A stretch of DNA of 64,000 nt, taken from contig JAJNNQ010000098.1 of assembly GCA_027886175.1 (NCBI GenBank), forward strand, positions 248,001 through 312,000. Direction: 5' to 3'. A program made the position numbers and the translations under genes. Shown here one piece after another: positions 57,525 to 64,000 of the stretch. The number at the start of each line of letters is the position of its first letter. The first letter of the stretch is position 1. Origin of the DNA: Phylloscopus collybita. Taxonomy: Eukaryota; Chordata; Aves; Passeriformes; Phylloscopidae. The notes under the pieces are model-generated. The model was not told the origin of the DNA. It saw only the letters and a list, made by a program, of their open reading frames with translations, and made no database searches.

Positions 57525-58691
57525 TCACTGTGGTTTTAGGGTTTTTTTTGCAAAAGACTTAACATATACATAATTTCTAGGTTGTACATCATGTACTGGT
57601 CTATTTAATTTTTTGTTTTGAGCTTTAGCTATACATTTTTTAATTTTTTTTAGTTGTTTGTCCAGAGCTACTATATACTTGCGTAGGGTCTCCTCCCCTA
57701 CTTGGGCAGGTGTTGTTTCTTCTTGAACTGCATAGGGCTTTCTATATAATATTTTAAAAGGGCTTAATTTTTCTTTTGTCTTTGGCTTTGTCTGAATTTT
57801 TAATAATGCTAATGGGAGAGCTTGAGGCCAAGGCAGATTTGCTTTTTGTCTTAATTTTACAATTTGTTGTTTAATTAAATAATTTATTTTTTTTACTTGG
57901 CTACTAGATTGAGGATGATATGGGGTATGCAGTTCCCAATCTATCCCCAGGTGGTGGCTAATTTGCTGTACAATTTTTGAAATGAAGTGAGGTCCCCTGT
58001 CAGAGGACATAGCGGCTGGAACTCTAAACCGGGGTATTATTTTTTGCAATAGAGCTTTGGTCACCTCTCGTGCTTTAGCTGTTCTAGTAGGGAAAGCTTC
58101 TGGCTATTTTGAAAAGGTATCAGTTAATACCAGGAGGTAACGATAACTCTCTTTTCTGGGTAATTCTGTGAAATCAATTTGCCACTGTTGCTTAGGCTCG
58201 CAGCTTTTTTTAATCTGACTAAGTTTTGGTTTTGGAGTGTTTTTAGGGTTAGTTCGGAGGCAAAGGCTACACTGACGAGTCACTTGTATCACTGTACTTT
58301 GCAATTTTCTGGCTATAATTTTTTTTTTCAAATAGTTATACAGGGCATCTATTTTTTAATGTGTTTTTTTATGTTTTTTTTGCACTAATGGCTATAACAA
58401 ATAGGAAGGTACTACAAGTTGTTTTTTTTTTGTCACAGCTTACTCTTTTTGATTATACTTTGCTTTTTCTGTTTTAATAAGTTTCTTGTCTTTCTTATTG
58501 TACACTGGCTTACCTTTAATTGAAATTTTTTTATTTGGAATCAGTGTTGCTTCAACTGTTTCACTGGGTACCTCACCTTTGGCTGCGTCTTTTGCTTCTC
58601 TGTCTGCTAGCACATTTCTTTTTTCTAATTTAGAGCTCACTTTTTGATGTGCCTTGATGTGCATGATTGCTACTTTTTCGGGTAGCTGCAC
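57525..58691 (-). pseudogene. pol: E8 integrase
   Basis: The zinc-domain end reads CSLCLRTN, and WQIDFTELPRKESYRYL carries the first Asp. Then, at 58104-58106, a stop replaces the Trp of the usual Gly-Trp-Pro; the glycine is now Lys. MSSDRGPHFISKI carries the second Asp. HPQSSSQVKKINYL shows the catalytic Glu replaced by Lys, with Gly-to-Ser and Met-to-Ile beside it, all G-to-A. The C-terminal part is lysine-rich and open to 57525. Confidence 0.88.
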
Positions 58692-60670
58692 AGCGTCTAG
58701 CAGTCTCAGAATCTCTTGTGAATGTTTGATACTTTTTCTTTGCGAGTTTAACAGTCCCCTCTCCTTCCATATGGCTCTATGTGCATGGACTACTCTAAAC
58801 GCATACCTTGAGTCTGTATAGATATTAATTTCTTTTTTTTTGCTAGCTCTAAGGCTCGGATTAAAGCGATTATCTCAGCTTTTTGGGCAGAGGTGTTAGT
58901 TGGCAATGGTCTAGACTCTATTACTTTTTTGCTTGTGGTAATTGCATACTCAGCATGTCTCTTTCTACTGACGACATAGCTGCTTCTATCAGTGAACTAG
59001 GTCTTAGCATCTTTAATCGGAGTGTCTTTCAAGTCTGGGCGACTGGAGTAGGTGGCTTCGATGGTCTCTAAGCAGTCATGAGTTACTGGTTCTCCCGTAC
59101 TCCCGTTGAGGAAGGAAGCTGGGTTCACAATGTTAGTTACTACAATTTCAACGTTATCTTGTTCTACTAGTATAGCTTGGTACTTCAGGAATCTTTGTGG
59201 GGAGAGCCAATGCCTTTCTTTCGCTTCAAGGACTGCAGACACTGTGTGGGACACTAGCACAGTTATTTTTTGGCTTAAGGTAAATTTGCGTGCTTCTTGA
59301 ATGTTTACTGCCACTGCTGTCACAGCTCGGAGGCATCTTGGCTATTTTTTGGCAGCTGTATTTAGTTGTTTGGAAAGGTAGGCTACTGCTCTTCGATATG
59401 GGCTTAGGTTTTGTGCTAGTATTCTTAAGGCAATCTTTTGCTTCTCATGGGAAAACAAAAAGAATGGTTTACTCATGTCTGGGAGTCCTAGGGCTGGAGC
59501 TGACATGAGGGCCTTCTTTAGCTGGTCGAAGGCCCGGGTAGCTTTTTTTGTCTACTGTAGTTCGCTGACTCTGTCTGTGATCAAGGCATATAAGGGTTTA
59601 ACAAGCAATCTGTAATTATAAATCTACAGTCTACACCACTCCGTTATGCTTAAAAAGGTTTTCAGTTTTTTCACGGTTTGAGGCTTTGGGGTTTGGCATA
59701 TTGCTTCTTTGCAATTCTGCTCTAAAGTTCTTTGTTCAGCACTCACTTTATAACTCAGATAAATAACTGTTTGCCTCACTAGCTGGGCTTTCTTCTGGGA
59801 TACTCGGTACCCTTGCAAACTTAAGAAGTTCAGGAGGTTTACTGTTTAGTCTACACAAGTTTCTTGGGTTCGGGTGGCTACTAGGAGGTCATCTACATAT
59901 TGGAGCAGTTGTCCTTCTTTTGGTGGGGGTTCTTAAGACTCTAAATCTTTGGCAAGCTGCTTTTCAAATATCGTGGGTGAGCTTTTGAACTTTTGTGGCA
60001 AAACACACTATGTGAGCTGTGTTTTTCGTTTAGTTTTTGGATTTTCTTACTCAGATGCAAAGATTTTCTGGCTGGCTTCATGGAGAGGGAGGCAAAAGAA
60101 AGCATTTTTCAAATTTAAAACGGTAAACTAGGTTAATTCAGGTGTTAAGCGAGTTAGCAATGTATAAGGGTTGGCAACTACTGGATACATATCTTCAGTA
60201 ACTTTGTTAACAGCTCTTAAATCTTGTACTAATCTATAGGACTCATCAGGTTTTTTAACTGGCAAAATAGGAGTGTTAAAGTTAGATTGACATTCTTTCA
60301 GCAGCTCTATTTGTAAAAAGTTCTTTATAATTGGACTGATCTCTTCTCTATCTTCTTTCTTCAAGGGATACTGTTTAACTCTCACTGCCTGTTCTTTTTC
60401 TTTAAGCTTGATTTCTACAGGTGACGCATTCTTTGCTTTACTTGGTATATTAGAAGCTCATACTCTAGGGAATACTTGATCTATTATTTTCTTAAAATTT
60501 TTTTTTTTCGTTTTTAACTTTGATTTTTTTGGTTATTAACATTAAACTTAGCAACTCTACATACTGATGATCTTTTACTTCTAAACTAATTTTCTTATTT
60601 TTAAATATTATCTTTGTTTCCAGCTGCTCTAGCAGATCTCTGCTTAAAAGTGCAGATGGAGCATTTGGCA
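58692..60670 (-). pseudogene. pol: E8 protease end, RT and RNase H
   Basis: Protease tail APSALLSRDLLEQLETKII (60590-60650). RT fingers VKQYPLKKEDREEISPIIKN and FNTPILPVKKPDESYRLVQD. The catalytic box YVDD is present at about 59890-59900 in a broken frame. RT thumb shows edited glycines (FLSITEWCRL, with Ser and Glu where Gly is usual). A TAG replaces Trp at 59342-59344. The connection EARKFTLSQKITVLVSHTVS is well conserved. RNase H is degenerate. Confidence 0.85.
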
Positions 60671-60899
60671 TATACAAAAATCGGTGAATTTTTCATTGTT
60701 TTTTTAATTTGTATTTTAAGGGTTTACAAAAGTAAGCTCTTTTAGATTGGCCAGTTGCTCTTTTTACTATAGCATAGTTACTTGTTACAGGTATAAGGGC
60801 TTCATTTAACACCGAAAAGGTTGTTCTCGTGTCTATTAGAAATTTTACTTCTTTTTTTTGGTTCTTTAGCTTGACTACAACCAGAGGGTCCTCTAGGGT

Positions 60900-62640
60900 A
60901 GGGCTCTCCGGTCTTTTTCAATCTTCTTTTACATGGGCAATCACCCCTTCTTTTTGATTACTCTTTTTTTGTTCATTACCCCTCTTATTTTCTGGGCATT
61001 GGTTCTTCCAATGCCCAAATTTCTTGCAGAAGGCACATTGATCTTTTCCCAGCCGGGGTGGTCTTTGCTTTGGAGGACTTTGTCTACCCTTTTTTTGTTT
61101 TTTTTCTTTCCCCCTCTTGTACTACTGCTACCAGCTTTTTTATTCTTTGTTTGTATCTTTCTTCTCTGTTGCTAAAAACTCTCTATGCTTCATCTAACAG
61201 AGTCTCTAAGTTCTTGCTGTTTGGGCTTCGGATCTTTTGGAGCTTCTGCCTGATATCTTCTGTGGATTGTCTTAGAAATAAGTTTATTAGTTGTTGTATT
61301 TCTTTATCCGATCCGGGGTCCAGGGTAGTGTGACGCCGCATAGCATCTTGCAATTGATTTAAAAATTCAGAAGGTGTTTGAGAAGGACCTTGCTTGATAG
61401 CATATAAAGCTGACTAATTGATAGTTTTAGGAATTGCTCGTTTTACTTTTTTCACTATCAAATCTTGATACCTCTTAAGCTGTGCTAATTTATCTGGTTC
61501 ATTAGGATCTCACTATGGGTTTTGAAGGGGAAATACATCTTTAACATCTTCTTGTGTTGTTCTACAATCATTTTCAGCTAAATCTCTGGCTGTTTTTAAA
61601 ACTAGCTGTTTTTCTGTTTCTGTTAGGGCATCTAATAATAATTGGAGATTTTCTCAGTCTGGGACATGCTGCTTGACTAAAAACTGCAGCTTTTTAGCAA
61701 CCTCTACTGGGTTATTTCGATAGGTTTTAGCAGTCTTTTCTCAGGATTCTAAATCTATTGAGAAAAAGGGGACCTTAATTAGTCTTGGTTCTCTATCGGC
61801 ATTTATAGCTTGCTTTAGGGGTGCTTGTATAACTTTTTTAGTTTGTTTTTTGGTTCTTGGTGGGAGGACCTTGGGACTTGGTGGGGGACCCCCAAGTTTA
61901 GTTTGCTTCCTGGTCTTTGTTGCTACTGGACTTGGTGGGAGAGGCTTAGAATTTGTTACAGGGGGCTTAGGCTCATCTTATTCACTATCACTACTAGGTA
62001 ATGGTGGGTACAACTTTGACGGTTCCTTTGGGTCAGGAGTTAGTGGGGGAACGCTTGCTTCAGTTAATGAGGGTTCTGATTTTGTTTTATCATCTTTTCT
62101 TTCTACTGCTACCCTCCCTCTGTTCTGTTTCCTAGAAGATGGAAGGAGTTTTTCTACTGTGTCTGCCTCCAAAATCTCTGCCTGATATACTTTGTTTGGG
62201 TGTGAACATCTTTGATTTATTGAGCATGTACTGCAGCACCTTTTGGGTTTCTCTTTGTTAGCTTTGTAATCCTTTTCAAGAGCCAGTACTAGGGGGTCAG
62301 ATGGTGGTCTAATCCCGCAATCCCTTTGCCACTCAGGGTGGTTCCGTAGGGTGAAAAACATGTCAGCATAAGTTACTTCTGACCACTTTTGTTCACGCTG
62401 GAGGAAAAGCATCAACTGTAGTAAGATTTCATAGTTCAGTGTGCCATTTACTGGCTACTTTACACTCTCATCTAGCCTGTAGAGGGGCCACCACTGTGTG
62501 CAAAATTTAACAAGCTCTCTCTTAGTTTCTGTACTACTATAACTTACTAAATCTTTTTAATGTGTTAAAATGCACTCTAAAGGGCTCTCTTTAGGAATCT
62601 CTTTGCTCTTATTTGCTCTTATGCCTACTACTACTGTGTG
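60900..62640 (-). pseudogene. gag: E8 gag: matrix, p12, capsid, nucleocapsid
   Basis: Matrix (about 62300-62640): PKESPLECILTH, then TAA in place of Trp (62557-62559), then KDLVSYSSTETKRELVKFC, and later EVTYADMFFTLRNHPEWQRD. A Cys-rich stretch (RCCSTCSINQRCSHP) and a SKLYPPLPSSDSE late region end in a stop at 61978. Capsid is full of stops. Nucleocapsid keeps a zinc knuckle CAFCKKFGHWKNQC at about 60996-61040. The start codon is not evident; ATG-to-ATA change is possible. Confidence 0.8.
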
Positions 62641-64000
62641 TTACTCAACCAGTTATTAACAAAATATGTATCTTGGGTAGCTTTTTTTCTTTAAACAGCA
62701 AGATTCACAAGTCCTTTTCGGTGCTCTCTACCTGACTTGTTTAATCTACGGCTCTGGGCTAGCTACACAACAAAACACAATTCACAGGTTACGACAAATG
62801 ACCCCCCTCAGGCAGGGGAATCCTTCTACACTAGGCTCTCGGTTCTTGCACCTCCTGTTCTTACAATTTTGTTAGCAAGCAAAGGAATAAAAGCAAGGTG
62901 TTAGCGAAAAAAGTTAATGTTATTTCTAGGGTGTAGCTATACTTGTTGGTAAACAAAAACATGTAGTTATAGGTTTGGCTGCAACGTTCACTACACAAGG
63001 AAAAAACAGGGGGAAGCTCCTACAACTCCTTTTGCCGGTGCTGTGTCTCTGAGCACCAGCAGCTTTCAAACTAACAAAAACAAAAGGGTCTAAAATACTT
63101 CAAACACACTTGATCAAAAGTTTTAAAACAGCTCTTCTAAAAGTCTTTATGTTTTTCAATCAAAACACAACACAGATTTCTCGTTAACTTGAGACTGTGA
63201 AATCTAATTTCTCTAACTAGTTGCTGGGGAGACAAAAACAAATTGCTACCCCCATCACAAGCCCTTCTCACATAGCTCGCCTTTTCACACACAAAATAAA
63301 CAACTTAAACACACAATCACTTCCTTTGCACAACAAAGCCAGTCAAAACTCTGTTGCTAACATGCTCCTTTTCAAATACACACATTTATATACTACTTAA
63401 TTATTTCACAATGCAAGCACTTTAAAATCTTCCACTTTTCCGGGAAGGTATTCTGTCCCTTCTGTCTCTCAGCTAGTCAGACAGGGATTTCAAAATCCCC
63501 TGACAACTTTTAACACACTAAGCTTCTAGCTTTGTTCACAAAGTATAACTAACACACTCCAAAAACAAATAAACCAAGCACCTACACACAAACCCTCACA
63601 AATCCACAATACACACGGTGCACCACTAATTTTCCACAAATTAAACAAAAACTAATAAAACTACAAAACCACAATACACACACACCCCGTGCGCACGTGC
63701 AATTCCAGTTTCTACGGCCGACCCCACAAATTACAATTGGAGCCACTACGCTCCAAACCAGAACGGTACAGGCAGCTTTCACTGCAGCCACAGCCCCTTC
63801 TTCACTTTGGGGCACAACTTACTAAACCAGTAAACCAGTAATACCAGGTTCCGCGGAACAACCCAGACAGGCACACGTTATGCGCAGGGCGTCCCCTGCG
63901 TCTTACTAACTGCCCGTATCACAGGTACCTCTTTTTGATTATAAACATACCTTTTGTCCGTAGTTCCAGCAAGCTCTGGTCTATCTCCAGGTGGACAGCA
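62641..64000 (-). other. E8 leader region, no genes recognised
   Basis: On the minus strand this precedes gag and should be the 5' leader. It is long (over 1.3 kb) with GT-rich stretches near 63600-63690. No X-family LTR or primer site was found up to the window edge, so the 5' LTR must lie beyond 64000. A splice donor-like GGTATG lies near 63950 on the minus strand. Confidence 0.5.

Larger units (their letters stand above)
54548..64000 (-). mobile_element. E8: gammaretrovirus-like provirus with G-to-A hypermutation, continues past the window
   Basis: 3' LTR at 54548-55249, then on the minus strand polypurine tract, envelope, integrase, RNase H, RT, protease, nucleocapsid, gag and a long leader. 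The 5' LTR is not in the window. Against the X solo LTR (33520-34221), differences are overwhelmingly C in the solo copy and T here on the + strand. That is G-to-A on the viral strand. In the genes this turns Trp codons into stops and Gly, Glu and Asp into Ser/Arg/Lys/Asn. The order of genes is complete. Probably inserted within E7. Confidence 0.88.

Overview
The window looks like nuclear DNA of a bird, most probably a songbird. At the left edge are the last four coding exons of one host gene, PAIP1 (positions 1-7169, + strand). Almost everything after about 8.4 kb is endogenous retrovirus (ERV) sequence, stacked insertion within insertion. PAIP1 maps to human chromosome 5p, which corresponds to the avian Z. 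An ERV-saturated neighbourhood around a Z-type gene suggests the female-specific W chromosome. That is inference; no Z copy is available for comparison. I saw no other host protein gene, no CRISPR array and no ordinary RNA gene.

Layout. E1 (412-4595, +) is a young gag-only ERVK-like provirus in a PAIP1 intron. From 8.4 to 16.5 kb lie solo LTRs and a decayed ERVL element (E2). At 16.7-20.0 kb is a rearranged ERVL block (W-B). E3, a + strand betaretrovirus-like (ERVK) provirus, runs in pieces from 20.0 to 40.4 kb. It is split by E4 (20259-32192, - strand, gammaretrovirus-like, gag still open), by a solo LTR (33520-34221) and by an ERVL tandem-LTR element E5 (36523-39616). E6 (about 40.9-52.7 kb, +) is a second gammaretrovirus-like provirus. 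It is split by a solo LTR (42045-42812), by an odd ERVL pol insertion Z (43897-46681), and by a short ERVL element (49294-51626) carrying a complete tRNA-Gly copy. E7 (52685-54547, - strand, ERVK) lies against the E6 env. E8 (54548 to beyond the window end, - strand) is a gammaretrovirus-like provirus with heavy strand-specific G-to-A change; it apparently sits in E7.

The retroviral genes do not work together: almost all are broken by stops, frameshifts or later insertions. Exceptions are the E4 gag frame (506 codons) and an 842-codon reverse transcriptase-RNase H frame in Z. Target-site duplications (TSDs) give the classes: 4 bp for gammaretroviral LTRs, 5 bp for ERVL, 6 bp for ERVK-like.

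The most unusual observations are: a full-length tRNA-Gly complement, with the complement of the CCA tail, joined directly to ERVL pol; an ERVL insertion whose two ends are both U5-type LTR ends in inverted orientation yet carry a clean 5-bp duplication; primer-binding-site tails at the integrated ends of another ERVL LTR family; and the hypermutated provirus E8.
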